Of a stretch of 59,231 nt of DNA, positions 11,431 through 20,623 are shown piece after piece. The position numbers and the translations under genes were made by a program. Under the pieces are notes generated by a model. The model was not told the origin of the DNA and searched no databases. It saw only the letters and a program-made list of their open reading frames with translations. Source of the stretch: PMNU01 sp035479375 (GTDB taxonomy: Bacteria > Patescibacteriota > Saccharimonadia > Saccharimonadales > UBA4665); NCBI GenBank assembly GCA_035479375.1, contig DATIIT010000007.1, positions 1 to 59,231 on the forward strand, in the 5' to 3' direction. Positions within the stretch are counted from its first letter, which is position 1. Each line of letters begins with the position of its first letter.

Positions 11431-11493
11431 ATGCAGGTCACTCGTGTGAGTTTACCTTCCACGATACTAAAATGTAATTAATAGGAGTCATTA

Positions 11494-12678
<1,185 letters not shown>

Positions 12679-12688
12679 TAAAATCGCT

Positions 12689-12850
12689 ATGCCCACCGAG
12701 CTAACCCTCCATCACGACTTTGCAACAAGTGAACTGGATGTGTTTGAAAAAAGCGCTCCAGCCGCAGAGCAAGCCGCTGATGAGATTAGCCGGTGGGTCG
12801 CAGTGGCTAACGCCGCCGCTCAACTTCTAGTTGAACCCGCAACGAGTTAA
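12689..12850 (+). CDS. Possible small protein (53 aa) between tuf and rpsJ
   Basis: A 53-codon frame starting ATG 10 bases after the tuf stop. The translation is acidic at the N-terminus (MPTELTLHHDFATSELDVF) and Ala-rich in a predicted helix (RWVAVANAAAQLLVE). It has no Shine-Dalgarno; a TAAAAT box lies 4 bases before the start. Not recognised; could be a chance frame, but it fills the gap and stops just before the rpsJ ribosome site. Confidence 0.35.
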   Translation: MPTELTLHHDFATSELDVFEKSAPAAEQAADEISRWVAVANAAAQLLVEPATS

Positions 12851-12884
12851 CCAATAACTAGCACATTGAAGAGGAATACAAGCA

Positions 12885-13214
12885 ATGGTAACCGAACCTA
12901 AAAAAGACCAAAAGCAGCGGATCCGTATCCGCCTCAAGGCGTACGACCACAAAGTAATCGACCAAGCCGCCAAGCAGATCGTTGACACGGCGTTGCGCAC
13001 TGGGGCTACCATTGCCGGGCCGATCCCGCTGCCCACCGACCGCAGTACCTTTACGGTGGTCAAATCGCCGCACGTCTACAAAAAGGGGCGCGAGCAATTT
13101 GAGATGCGCGTCCACAAGCGCTTGATCGACGTATCCGAGCCGACCCCCAAAACCATTGACTCGCTCATGAACTTGAGCCTGCCATCCGGGGTAGACATCG
13201 AAATCAAAATGTAA
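12885..13214 (+). CDS. rpsJ: Ribosomal protein S10
   Basis: 109 aa, 30S head protein that also partners NusB in antitermination. Typical core: RIRLKAYDHKVIDQAAKQIV, GPIPLPTDRSTFTVVKSPHV and KRLIDVSEPTPKTIDSLM. Ribosome site GAGGA lies upstream. Unusually it does not lead straight into rplC: a good terminator follows and ~1.9 kb of other genes intervene. Confidence 0.97.
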   Translation: MVTEPKKDQKQRIRIRLKAYDHKVIDQAAKQIVDTALRTGATIAGPIPLPTDRSTFTVVKSPHVYKKGREQFEMRVHKRLIDVSEPTPKTIDSLMNLSLPSGVDIEIKM

Positions 13215-13223
13215 CAAGAAACA

Positions 13224-13245
13224 AGCGCCCAACCGGGCGCTTTTT
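13224..13245 (+). terminator. Intrinsic terminator after rpsJ
   Basis: 7-bp stem AGCGCCC / GGGCGCT with a 4-base loop (AACC) followed by TTTTT. It ends the tuf/rpsJ transcript and separates S10 from the rest of its classical operon. Confidence 0.85.
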
Positions 13246-13265
13246 CAATCAGAGGGATGTAGGAT

Positions 13266-13604
13266 ATGGCTGTATTATATAGCGCTGAGGCTGGCGGACC
13301 ACCAATGCCTATGCTATGGGATAGGGAGATCTCCGCAGCACAGCTGTCGATGGCAACGGTTGGGTTACTAAGGGCGCACGGGCTGCCAATAGATCTGCAG
13401 CTGGCGCCACCAATGGAGGGCTACAGCGGGTGGGGGATACGCGTTAATTCGTTGACCGATGACTCGCGAGAGGAGCACCGGCGGCCAGCAGGTGTGGTGT
13501 TGGGTGGTTTGGCACGGGCTGTCCGGGCCGCGAGGGATAACTCGCTGCCGCTCGTTGGATACCAGTGGAAAGGGCGGTACTATGCCCCAGGGGCGCAGGA
13601 ATGA
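13266..13604 (+). CDS. Hypothetical protein upstream of maf
   Basis: 112 aa, soluble, no recognised domain; a Gly/Pro-rich stretch MEGYSGWGIRV lies in the middle and the C-terminus is basic and aromatic (GYQWKGRYYAPG). Ribosome-like AGGAT precedes ATG. The stop overlaps the maf start (ATGA), so the two are probably translated together. Function unknown. Confidence 0.6.
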   Translation: MAVLYSAEAGGPPMPMLWDREISAAQLSMATVGLLRAHGLPIDLQLAPPMEGYSGWGIRVNSLTDDSREEHRRPAGVVLGGLARAVRAARDNSLPLVGYQWKGRYYAPGAQE

Positions 13605-14221
13605 CCCGCCAAGTAATCCTCGCCAGCGGCTCGCCCCGCCGCAAAGACCTACTGGCGCAAATGGGCGTGACATTTACGGCCGTTACCAGCGACTTTGACG
13701 AGCAGCTCGACCACGCCCGCCCGGCCACCGAAGTAGCCAAAGAGCTAGGCCTAGGCAAAGCCCGTACCGTGGCCGAAAAATATCCGGAGGCGCTGGTTAT
13801 CGGCGGCGACACCATCGTGACGCTGGACGGCAAGCAGCTGGGCAAGGCCACCGGCCTGGCCGACGCCCGCGCCCTGCTCAAGGCGCACGCTGGCAAAACA
13901 GTGGTGGTTACGTCCTCAGTTGTGCTGGTATGCAAGGCGCTCGGCCTGGAAATAGCCGAGGCCGACGAAGCCACGGTGCAATTCAAGCCATACAACGAGG
14001 CCGCCAACGAAACCTACCTGGCCTCCGGTGATTGGGCAGACAAGGCCGGCGCGTGGGGCATCCAGAGCGGTGCGGCGCCGCTCATCCGGCACATGCACGG
14101 CCGCTACGATACGGTTTTGGGCATGCCCACGCATATGCTGGCCGAGTTGCTGCAAGCGCAGGGTATTGCGGCACACCCGCTGGAGCCCACGCCGCCCGTG
14201 CCGCAAAACCCGCAAAAATAG
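13601..14221 (+). CDS. maf: Maf family nucleotide pyrophosphatase
   Basis: 206 aa. The N-terminal signature ILASGSPRRKDLLAQMG, the IGGDTIVTLDGKQLGK block and the GAWGIQSGAAPLI motif define Maf/HAM1-related pyrophosphatases, which hydrolyse dTTP/UTP or modified nucleotides. ATG 13601 is preferred over an upstream in-frame start at 13565 because it sits at the family's normal N-terminus and overlaps the previous stop. The C-terminus carries a short Pro-rich tail. Confidence 0.9.
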   Translation: MTRQVILASGSPRRKDLLAQMGVTFTAVTSDFDEQLDHARPATEVAKELGLGKARTVAEKYPEALVIGGDTIVTLDGKQLGKATGLADARALLKAHAGKTVVVTSSVVLVCKALGLEIAEADEATVQFKPYNEAANETYLASGDWADKAGAWGIQSGAAPLIRHMHGRYDTVLGMPTHMLAELLQAQGIAAHPLEPTPPVPQNPQK

Positions 14222-14258
14222 TTGCCCGCAGCCCGCAACCTGTGCTTACATACTGCTA

Positions 14259-14543
14259 ATGGCAAAAACAAACCGTGCCGCCAAAAGCCGGCCGCCGCAG
14301 CAAACGTTCGACGGCGTGTATCTGTTGAAGATGCTGCTGTATCTGTTGCTGGGCTCCATGTGGCTCAAAATCAGCCGCGGCGGCAGCCTGAACATACCAG
14401 TGCCGGTGGGGTTATTTGTAGGCCTGCTTTTTACCAGCCACGAGCACTTCCGCATCGACCGCAAAATAGAGTACGCGGTGCTGCTGGTGGCTATGCTGGT
14501 GGGGTATTTTGCGCCGTACGGGCTGTATATCAACTTCCGCTAG
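14259..14543 (+). CDS. Small membrane protein
   Basis: 94 aa with a basic N-terminus (MAKTNRAAKSRPPQQ) and three hydrophobic stretches at about residues 21-37, 46-62 and 72-90. The topology suggests a small integral membrane protein. CATACT lies 4 bases before the ATG, hinting at a leaderless or near-leaderless transcript. Not recognised. Confidence 0.6.
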   Translation: MAKTNRAAKSRPPQQTFDGVYLLKMLLYLLLGSMWLKISRGGSLNIPVPVGLFVGLLFTSHEHFRIDRKIEYAVLLVAMLVGYFAPYGLYINFR

Positions 14544-14667
14544 TGGTGGATGAGACCCTGAAGTATCGTATGCGCTCCCGGCAGGCAGGCTAGAGCAGTA
14601 CCGCCATTTGTAACGACGCGTTCGAGCATTGTTGGCTGGGCGGGAGAACGGCCAACGTGTGGAGTGC

Positions 14668-14883
14668 TCAGGGGTACCTGCGTTGGAACTGGCGCAGGCG
14701 CTGCTTCCGCCCGGGCGGCAAGTGCTTGCGCTCGCTGGTTTTATAGCCGATTCTTCCCACATGCCACCGGCGCCTTTCTTCGTCGCCTTGCCGTGCCGCG
14801 CGCGACGCCTCGGCATAAGCAAAGCGCACAGCATGCTTGCCGGTGAAGGGCATACGTCCCACAACCCTATTTAATTTTTCCAT
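14668..14883 (-). CDS. Possible small very basic protein
   Basis: 71-codon frame on the minus strand. The translation is rich in Arg and Lys (AEASRAARQGDEERRRWHVG; ERKHLPPGRKQRLRQ) and looks more protein-like than the opposite frame. No Shine-Dalgarno or clear promoter was found. It could be a small nucleic-acid-binding protein or the remnant of a gene. Low confidence. Confidence 0.3.
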   Translation of the reverse strand: MEKLNRVVGRMPFTGKHAVRFAYAEASRAARQGDEERRRWHVGRIGYKTSERKHLPPGRKQRLRQFQRRYP

Positions 14884-14949
14884 AAAAGGCATGGGCACAT
14901 GATTCCGCACGAAGCCGTGTTTGTAAGTCATTGTAGAATAGTCTACACA

Positions 14950-14979
14950 TTGACAAGAGGTAGTTTTCTCTGTTAAGAT
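14950..14979 (+). promoter_or_regulatory. Strong promoter of the rplC-rplO operon
   Basis: Consensus TTGACA (14950-14955), 18-base spacer, TAAGAT (14974-14979) with a TGT extended -10. It would start transcription near 14986, giving a ~165-base leader before rplC. Confidence 0.8.
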
Positions 14980-15025
14980 GTAATGGTAATACAAATTTCC
15001 TGTACTTGGTGATTTGGGAAGGTCC

Positions 15026-15056
15026 GCTCCTAACAGGGGTAGAAACCACCCGGAGC
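15026..15056 (+). promoter_or_regulatory. Structured leader hairpin before rplC
   Basis: Stem GCTCC / GGAGC (15026-15030 with 15052-15056), a 6-base bulge, then GGGT / ACCC with a 7-base loop. An ATTTTTG tract follows 6 bases later. It could be an attenuator or an autoregulatory binding site for a ribosomal protein, analogous in position to the S10 leader of gammaproteobacteria but with a different sequence. Confidence 0.4.
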
Positions 15057-15150
15057 CGAGCATTTTTGTGTCAAACGTACGAAGACATAAGTGTGAGGCC
15101 ACAGGGATAACAAGGTGTGCAGCCCAAGACGTAAGCACATCGGAGAAACT

Positions 15151-15774
15151 ATGAAAGCACTCATCACCCGAAAGGTTGGCATGACGAGCACCATCGCAGA
15201 AGATGGCGCCGTGCAGGCTGTTACCTTGCTTTCCGCTAGTCCCTGCGTCATTACGCAGGTCAAAACCGAAGGGACGGACGGCTACACTGCCGTGCAGATC
15301 GGTTTTGAGGAAGCAAAAAAGCAAAACGTCGCCAAAGCCCAGGCAGGGCACTTTAAGAAGGCTGGCGTCGAGACCATGCCGAAGATTGTCCGCGAATTCC
15401 GCGTCGCCGAAATCACCGAAGACCTCAAGGTTGGAGAACACATCAGCCCCGAGGTCTTTTCAATTGGCGACGAAATCGACGCCACCGGCACCAGCAAGGG
15501 CAAGGGTTGGGCCGGCACCATCAAACGCCACAACTTCCACCGCGGCCGCAAAACGCACGGTGGCCGCAGCTACCGCCGCGTGGGTTCCATCGGTTCTATG
15601 TACCCGCAGCGCATTTTCCCCGGCAAGAAGATGGCCGGCCACATGGGCCACGAGCAGGTTACCGTCAAGGGCCTGAAAGTTGCCTTTGTTGATGCCACGC
15701 TGGGCGTCATTGGCGTCACTGGCGCGGTGCCTGGCCCCAAAAAGGGCATTGTAATTATCAAGGAGGCGAAGTAA
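15151..15774 (+). CDS. rplC: Ribosomal protein L3
   Basis: 207 aa, early 50S assembly protein. The start MKALITRKVGMTSTI fits the family and has CGGAGAA upstream, so ATG 15151 is chosen over an upstream in-frame ATG at 15115. Conserved core: TGTSKGKGWAGTIKRHNF, HGGRSYRRVGSIG and GKKMAGHMGHEQVT. First gene of a block of 18 ribosomal genes with overlapping or abutting starts. Confidence 0.97.
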   Translation: MKALITRKVGMTSTIAEDGAVQAVTLLSASPCVITQVKTEGTDGYTAVQIGFEEAKKQNVAKAQAGHFKKAGVETMPKIVREFRVAEITEDLKVGEHISPEVFSIGDEIDATGTSKGKGWAGTIKRHNFHRGRKTHGGRSYRRVGSIGSMYPQRIFPGKKMAGHMGHEQVTVKGLKVAFVDATLGVIGVTGAVPGPKKGIVIIKEAK

Positions 15775-16424
15775 TGGCTACTGCATCAACAGCCCCCACC
15801 TATAGCAAGACCGGCGCCAAGGCCGCCAGCGCTACCAGCCTGGACAAAGCCGTGTTTGCCGTCCTGCCGGAAAACCACGAGCTTTTGAAGCTCGCCTACA
15901 ACGCCTACCTGGCCAACGGCCGCGACAACCTAGCCGTTACCAAGACCCGCGGCCTGGTAAGCGGCGGCGGCAAGAAGCCCTGGAAGCAAAAGGGTACCGG
16001 CCGCGCCCGCTTCGGCTCCAGCCGCAACCCCATTTGGCGGGGCGGTGGCGTTGCCTTTGGGCCTACCGGCGAAGAAAACTACTCTATTAAGGTCAACGTC
16101 GCTGCCAAGCGCCAAGCCTTGCGCCAAGCGTTGAGCCTGGCCGCCTCTGAAGGCCGTATCAAAGTGCTCGAGAGCTTTGACAACGCCGCCGGCAAAGTGG
16201 CCACCACGGCCAAACTGCTCGGCAAAATTGAGGCTACCGGCAACGTGCTTATTGTCCTGGAACACAAAGACGAAGTTACCGACCGCGCCGTCAAGAACCT
16301 GCCGGGCGTCAAGGCTGCCAACGCCGCCTACCTCAATGTGCACGACATCATGAACGCCGACGTGTTGGTCATCAGCGAGAAGTCGCTGCCGGTCATCAAC
16401 CAATGGCTCGGAGGTAAAAAGTAA
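15774..16424 (+). CDS. rplD: Ribosomal protein L4
   Basis: 216 aa, 50S exit-tunnel protein. The tunnel loop region GGGKKPWKQKGTGRARFGS is present, and the start shares bases with the L3 stop. The N-terminus is Ala/Ser/Thr-rich for ~25 residues before the conserved fold. In other bacteria L4 represses its own operon; whether the leader hairpin upstream of rplC serves this is unknown. Confidence 0.96.
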   Translation: MATASTAPTYSKTGAKAASATSLDKAVFAVLPENHELLKLAYNAYLANGRDNLAVTKTRGLVSGGGKKPWKQKGTGRARFGSSRNPIWRGGGVAFGPTGEENYSIKVNVAAKRQALRQALSLAASEGRIKVLESFDNAAGKVATTAKLLGKIEATGNVLIVLEHKDEVTDRAVKNLPGVKAANAAYLNVHDIMNADVLVISEKSLPVINQWLGGKK

Positions 16425-16786
16425 TGAGTAAAACCACTTTGCTCCGCCCGCGCCTGAGCGAGAAGACCTACGCGGTGGCTGTGGCCAACCTGGTATACGT
16501 CTTTGACGTGCCGGCGGACGCCAACAAAATGACCGTGGCCGAGGCCGTTGCCGCCCAGTTTGACGTCACTGTCAAAGATGTGCGCATCACCAACATCAAG
16601 GGCAAGGCCAAGCGCACCGTGCGCAAGGGCGGCCGCGCTGTTGCGGGCCAACGCTCAGACATCAAGAAAGCCTACGTGACCCTCAACAAGGGCCAGCGCC
16701 TGCCCTTCTTCGACGACCCTGAAGAGGACAAGAAGAAAGCCGACAAAAAGGCCGCCAAGCAGTCCAAGAAAGAGGAGGATAAGTAA
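16424..16786 (+). CDS. rplW: Ribosomal protein L23
   Basis: 120 aa, docking site for trigger factor and SRP at the tunnel exit. Core LRPRLSEKTYAVAVANLVYV and VRITNIKGKAKRTVRKG. A Lys/Glu-rich C-terminal extension (KKADKKAAKQSKKEE) goes beyond the usual ~95-100 aa. One-base overlaps link it to L4 and L2. Confidence 0.95.
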   Translation: MSKTTLLRPRLSEKTYAVAVANLVYVFDVPADANKMTVAEAVAAQFDVTVKDVRITNIKGKAKRTVRKGGRAVAGQRSDIKKAYVTLNKGQRLPFFDDPEEDKKKADKKAAKQSKKEEDK

Positions 16787-17622
16787 TGGCCATTAAAGCA
16801 CACAAGCCGACCACCCCGGGCCGGCGTGGCATGACCAGCCAGGACACGGCTGAGATTACCACCAAGAAGCCATTGCGCTCCCTGTTGGTTGCCAAGCGCG
16901 CCCAAAACGGCCGCAACAACCAAGGCCGCATCACTACCCGCCACAAGGGTGGCGGCGTGCGCCGCTTCTACCGCCTGGTGAACTTCAACCTGGCTGAGGG
17001 CGTGGAGGCCACTATCGAGCACATCGAGTACGACCCCAACCGCAGCGCGCGTATCGCCCGCATCAAAGAAAATGACGGCACCTACCACTACATCCTTGCC
17101 GCCAAAGACATGAAAGTTGGCCAAAAGATCAACAGCGGCGAGGAAGCCCCGGTGGAAAACGGCAACCGTTTGCCGCTGAAGAGCATCCCGGTGGGTAGCA
17201 CCATCCACGCTATCGAAATGAAACCTGGCCGCGGCGCCCAAATGGTGCGCAGCGCCGGCAACAGCGCCCAGCTAATGGCCAAAGAGGGCGACTACGCCCA
17301 GGTGCGCCTGCCCAGCGGCGAAGTCCGCTTGGTACGCTTGGAGTGCACCGCCAGCCTCGGCGTGGTGGGCAACGAGCAGCACCAAAACGTCAAAATTGGT
17401 AAGGCCGGCCGCAAGCGCCACATGGGCGTCCGCCCAACCGTCCGCGGTGTGGTGATGGCCGCAGCCGACCACCCGCACGGTGGTGGTGACGGTGGCCGCC
17501 ACGGTACTGCCAAGGCACCGCGCACCCCGTGGGGCCAGAAGACACTTGGTTACAAGACCAGGCGCCGCAAGTCCACCAGCAAGTACATTGTTAAGAGCCG
17601 TCATGCGGCGAAGAGGAAGTAG
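16786..17622 (+). CDS. rplB: Ribosomal protein L2
   Basis: 278 aa, near the peptidyl-transferase centre. The signature ADHPHGGGDGGRHG (about residues 226-239), containing the functionally critical His, and the ending RRRKSTSKYIVKSRH are typical. Length is normal for the family. Confidence 0.97.
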   Translation: MAIKAHKPTTPGRRGMTSQDTAEITTKKPLRSLLVAKRAQNGRNNQGRITTRHKGGGVRRFYRLVNFNLAEGVEATIEHIEYDPNRSARIARIKENDGTYHYILAAKDMKVGQKINSGEEAPVENGNRLPLKSIPVGSTIHAIEMKPGRGAQMVRSAGNSAQLMAKEGDYAQVRLPSGEVRLVRLECTASLGVVGNEQHQNVKIGKAGRKRHMGVRPTVRGVVMAAADHPHGGGDGGRHGTAKAPRTPWGQKTLGYKTRRRKSTSKYIVKSRHAAKRK

Positions 17623-17629
17623 GTAAGAT

Positions 17630-17905
17630 ATGAGTCGTTCCCTCAAGAAAGGCCCGTACATCGACCCCAAGCTTGCCAAAAAAGCAGCCGCATTGGGTTC
17701 TGAGGACCGGACTATCATCAAGACCTGGGCACGGTCCAGCACCATCGCACCGGAATTTGTCGGCCGCACGTTTGCGGTGCACAACGGCAAAGTCCACGTG
17801 CCGGTGTTTGTTACCGAGAACATGGTCGGCCACAAGCTGGGCGAATTTGCGCCAACCCGCAAGTTCCGCAGCCACGGCGGCAAGTTAGCAAAGGGCGGTA
17901 AGTAG
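17630..17905 (+). CDS. rpsS: Ribosomal protein S19
   Basis: 91 aa, 30S head protein. MSRSLKKGPYIDPKL, TWARSSTIAPEFVGRTFAVHNG and MVGHKLGEFAPTRKFRSHG are the classical blocks. Separated from L2 by 7 bases. Confidence 0.97.
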   Translation: MSRSLKKGPYIDPKLAKKAAALGSEDRTIIKTWARSSTIAPEFVGRTFAVHNGKVHVPVFVTENMVGHKLGEFAPTRKFRSHGGKLAKGGK

Positions 17906-17906
17906 C

Positions 17907-18305
17907 ATGGGCGTACTAGCAATTGCCAAGGGCGTCCGTATGAGCCCGCGTAAGGTCGGCGTGGTTGCCGCCTTGGTGCGCGGCCGCACCGTTGCCGACG
18001 CGCTCGTTATCCTCGAGCACACCCCGCGCCGCACTGCGCTGCCGGTCCTGAAGACCGTCAAGAGCGCCGCCGCCAACGCCGACCACAACCACGGCTACAA
18101 ACCCGACACTCTGAAGATCGTGGAAATCAGCGTCACCAGCGGCCCGCGCCTCAAGCGCTTCCGCCCGGCCGCACACGGCCGCGCCCTGCCGTTCCAGCGC
18201 CGCACCAGCCACATCCGCGTGGTTGTTGACGGCGAGCAACGCGCCAGCGCCGCAGCCAAAAAAGCTGAAAAGTCGACACCTAAGGCCGAGAAGGAGGCAA
18301 AATAA
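17907..18305 (+). CDS. rplV: Ribosomal protein L22
   Basis: 132 aa; lines the exit tunnel with L4. VRMSPRKVGVVAALVRGR at the N-terminus and the tunnel hairpin region RLKRFRPAAHGRALPFQRRTSH are recognisable. A short Ala/Lys tail extends the C-terminus. Starts one base after the S19 stop and overlaps rpsC by one base. Confidence 0.96.
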   Translation: MGVLAIAKGVRMSPRKVGVVAALVRGRTVADALVILEHTPRRTALPVLKTVKSAAANADHNHGYKPDTLKIVEISVTSGPRLKRFRPAAHGRALPFQRRTSHIRVVVDGEQRASAAAKKAEKSTPKAEKEAK

Positions 18306-18937
18306 TGGGCCAGAAAGTAAACCCCACTAGCATGCGCCTCCAGGTCAACAAGGACTGGCGCAGCAAATGGTTCGTGGGCAAGCGCGAGTACGCCAAGTAT
18401 TTGGCCGATGACCTCGCCGTGCGCCGCATGATCCAAAAGAAACTCGGCAGCCGCGCTGCCATCAACAAAGTTGACATCGAGCGCTCGCCCAACCTGGTGA
18501 CCGTCACCATTACCACCGCCAAGGCCGGTGTGGTGATTGGCCGCGGCGGTTCGGGCGCTACCGAGCTGAAGCAGACCATCGAGAAAATCTACGGTGTGCC
18601 TGTCCGCGTCAACATCGAAGAAATCAAGAAGCCAGAGCTGTTTGCCAAGCTGGTGGCCGAGAACATCGCCCACCAGATTGAGCGCCGCATGAGCTTCCGC
18701 CGCGCCATCAAGAGCTCGGCTGCTGCCACCATGCGCGCTGGTGCTTTGGGCATCCGCATCGAGGTTGCCGGCCGCTTGAACGGCGCCGAAATGTCCCGTC
18801 GCGAAAAAGAAGTGCAAGGCTCCGTGCCGCTGCACACCATCCGCGCCGACATCGACTACGCCAAGGTCCCGGCTCTGTTCCCGGGCTCGGGCATCATCGG
18901 CGTTAAGGTGTGGATCTACAAAGGGGAGGTAGCGTAA
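18305..18937 (+). CDS. rpsC: Ribosomal protein S3
   Basis: 210 aa, mRNA-entry protein. Begins MGQKVNPTSMRLQVNKDW, contains a type-II KH loop GRGGSGATEL and the C-terminal domain RIEVAGRLNGAEMSRREK. Normal length. Overlaps L22 and L16 by single bases. Confidence 0.97.
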   Translation: MGQKVNPTSMRLQVNKDWRSKWFVGKREYAKYLADDLAVRRMIQKKLGSRAAINKVDIERSPNLVTVTITTAKAGVVIGRGGSGATELKQTIEKIYGVPVRVNIEEIKKPELFAKLVAENIAHQIERRMSFRRAIKSSAAATMRAGALGIRIEVAGRLNGAEMSRREKEVQGSVPLHTIRADIDYAKVPALFPGSGIIGVKVWIYKGEVA

Positions 18938-19350
18938 TGTTAGTCCCCAACCGCACTAAGTTCCGCAAGGTTCGCAAGGGTAAAATCAACGGCCCGGCCA
19001 CCAGCGGCAACTACATCGCCTACGGTGAATTCGCCCTGCAGGCCCAAGGCCACGAGCGCATCACCAGCCGCCAAATTGAGTCTGCCCGCCAGGCTATGAC
19101 CCGCTACATCAAGCGCGGCGGCAAAATCTGGATCCGCATCTTCCCGCACACCCCGGTCACCAAAAAACCGCTGGACGTGAAGATGGGCTCCGGCAAAGGC
19201 AGCCCGGAATACTTCGCCGCCAAGGTCCGTCCCGGCACTGTCATGTTTGAAATGCAAGGCGTCACCGAGGAAACCGCGCGCGAAGCTATGCGCCTGGCCG
19301 CCCACAAACTCCCGGTAAAAACCAAATTTTTGGTGAAGGAGGAGCTGTAA
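18937..19350 (+). CDS. rplP: Ribosomal protein L16
   Basis: 137 aa, binds near the A-site and organises 5S rRNA. MLVPNRTKFRKVRKG start; KIWIRIFPHTPVTKKPLDVK and GKGSPEYFAAKVRPGTVMFE are diagnostic. The true start is ATG 18937, overlapping the S3 stop, not the earlier in-frame ATG inside rpsC. Confidence 0.97.
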   Translation: MLVPNRTKFRKVRKGKINGPATSGNYIAYGEFALQAQGHERITSRQIESARQAMTRYIKRGGKIWIRIFPHTPVTKKPLDVKMGSGKGSPEYFAAKVRPGTVMFEMQGVTEETAREAMRLAAHKLPVKTKFLVKEEL

Positions 19351-19351
19351 T

Positions 19352-19552
19352 ATGAAAATCGTTGACATCCGCAAGCTGTCCACAGAGCAGCTCACCACCG
19401 AGAGCACCAAACTCCGGGAAGAAATTATCGAACTGAAGCGTCGCCTCAGCCTTGGCGAAGTCCAAAACGTCCGCGTTATCCGCGGCAAGCGCAAGGACTT
19501 GGCCCGGCTGCTGACGGTGCTCGGTGAGCAACTCGCAAAGGAGACCAAGTAA
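19352..19552 (+). CDS. rpmC: Ribosomal protein L29
   Basis: 66 aa two-helix protein at the tunnel exit. Ends in the typical VRVIRGKRKDLARLLTVL helix. Sits in its universal place between L16 and S17, overlapping rpsQ by one base. Confidence 0.95.
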   Translation: MKIVDIRKLSTEQLTTESTKLREEIIELKRRLSLGEVQNVRVIRGKRKDLARLLTVLGEQLAKETK

Positions 19553-19905
19553 TGGCCAAGACAATCACCGGTGTTGTTGCTTCCAAGAAGACGGACAAGA
19601 CCATTGTCGTCACCGAGCACGTGCGCCTGACGCACCCGCTGTACCGCAAGCAATACACCATCACCAAACGCTTTATGGCGCACGATGAGAACAACGAAGC
19701 CGCCGAAGGCGACAAAGTGGTCATCGTGGAAACACGCCCGGTAAGCGCCCGCAAGCACTTCCGATTGGAGCGCATCGTGGAAAAGGCCGGCGTGCAACAC
19801 GTTGAGGCCGAGCCAGCTTCCAAGAAGGCCGCCAAGCCTGAAGCCGCCGAAGCTGAAGGCGAAACCGCCGCACCAGCCGCCGAAGCCCAGGAGGGCGAAA
19901 AGTAA
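19552..19905 (+). CDS. rpsQ: Ribosomal protein S17 with C-terminal extension
   Basis: 117 aa against the usual ~80-85. The OB-fold core (TGVVASKKTDKTIVVTEHVR; HDENNEAAEGDKVVIVETRP) occupies residues 1-80; the remaining ~35 residues are an Ala/Glu-rich low-complexity tail. Overlaps rplN by one base. Confidence 0.95.
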   Translation: MAKTITGVVASKKTDKTIVVTEHVRLTHPLYRKQYTITKRFMAHDENNEAAEGDKVVIVETRPVSARKHFRLERIVEKAGVQHVEAEPASKKAAKPEAAEAEGETAAPAAEAQEGEK

Positions 19906-20273
19906 TGGTCCAGCAAGAAACCCGCCTCGTTGTCTGTGACAACTCAGGCGCAAAGGAAATCCTGTGCATCCGCGTCCTCGGTGGCACACGGCGCCGCTAC
20001 GCCCGCGTGGGCGACATCATTGTGGCCACCGTTAAGCAAGCGAACCCGCAGGGGAACGTTAAGAAGAAGTCGGTCGTCAAGGCCGTTGTGGTACGCACCA
20101 GTGAGAAGATCCGCCGCAAGGACGGCTCCACCATCAAGTTCGACGACAACGCTGCCGTGATCATCGGCGACGACAAACTGCCCAAGGCTACCCGCATCTT
20201 CGGGCCGGTGCCGCGCGAACTGCGCGACCTCGGCTCCGCCAAGATCATCAGCCTTGCGCCGGAGGTACTGTAA
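19905..20273 (+). CDS. rplN: Ribosomal protein L14
   Basis: 122 aa, intersubunit bridge protein. VCDNSGAKEILCIRVLGGTRR, GDIIVATVKQANPQGNVKK and RIFGPVPRELRD are canonical. Normal length. Confidence 0.97.
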   Translation: MVQQETRLVVCDNSGAKEILCIRVLGGTRRRYARVGDIIVATVKQANPQGNVKKKSVVKAVVVRTSEKIRRKDGSTIKFDDNAAVIIGDDKLPKATRIFGPVPRELRDLGSAKIISLAPEVL

Positions 20274-20623
20274 TGAGCACCAAGAACAAGATTGAAGACA
20301 AGATCTACAAGATCCGCCTGAAAAAGGGCGACACCGTGGTGGTGACCGCTGGCAAGTATAAGGGCAAGACCGGCAAAATCACCGCCACGCACCCGCGTGA
20401 GAACAAGGTGACGGTGGAAGGCATCAACATTGTCAAGAAAGCCGTCAAGCCCAGCAAGGCCAACCCGCAGGGTGGCATAATCGAAATCACCAAGCCAATG
20501 TGGGTCAGCAAAGTAGCGATTGTGGAGCCGGGCAGCAAAAAACCCAGCCGCATTGGTTACGAACTGGCCAAAGACGGCACCAAGACACGTATATATAAGA
20601 AGACCGGAAAGGAGATCAAGTAA
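20273..20623 (+). CDS. rplX: Ribosomal protein L24
   Basis: 116 aa assembly initiator of the 50S. The KOW motif is KKGDTVVVTAGKYKGKTGKI, followed by VEGINIVKKAVKPS. Overlaps neighbours by one base on each side. Confidence 0.96.
   Translation: MSTKNKIEDKIYKIRLKKGDTVVVTAGKYKGKTGKITATHPRENKVTVEGINIVKKAVKPSKANPQGGIIEITKPMWVSKVAIVEPGSKKPSRIGYELAKDGTKTRIYKKTGKEIK

Larger units (their letters stand above)
14544..15150. other. 607-bp region without a secure gene
   Basis: Holds a possible small minus-strand frame (14668-14883), a hairpin with 6-bp arms GTTGGC / GCCAAC at 14631-14656, a strong plus-strand promoter (14950-14979) and the long leader of the rplC operon including a hairpin at 15026-15056. 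No tRNA, SRP RNA or tmRNA consensus is recognised here. Confidence 0.7.

Noticed and set aside
14629..14874. Plus-strand 81-aa frame in the maf-rplC spacer
   Set aside because: No ribosome site and poor composition; the opposite-strand 71-codon frame looks more protein-like.
15026..15056. T-box or SRP RNA in the rplC leader
   Set aside because: The conserved T-box AGGGTGG sequence and the SRP GGAA/AGCAGCC core are absent; only a bulged hairpin is visible.
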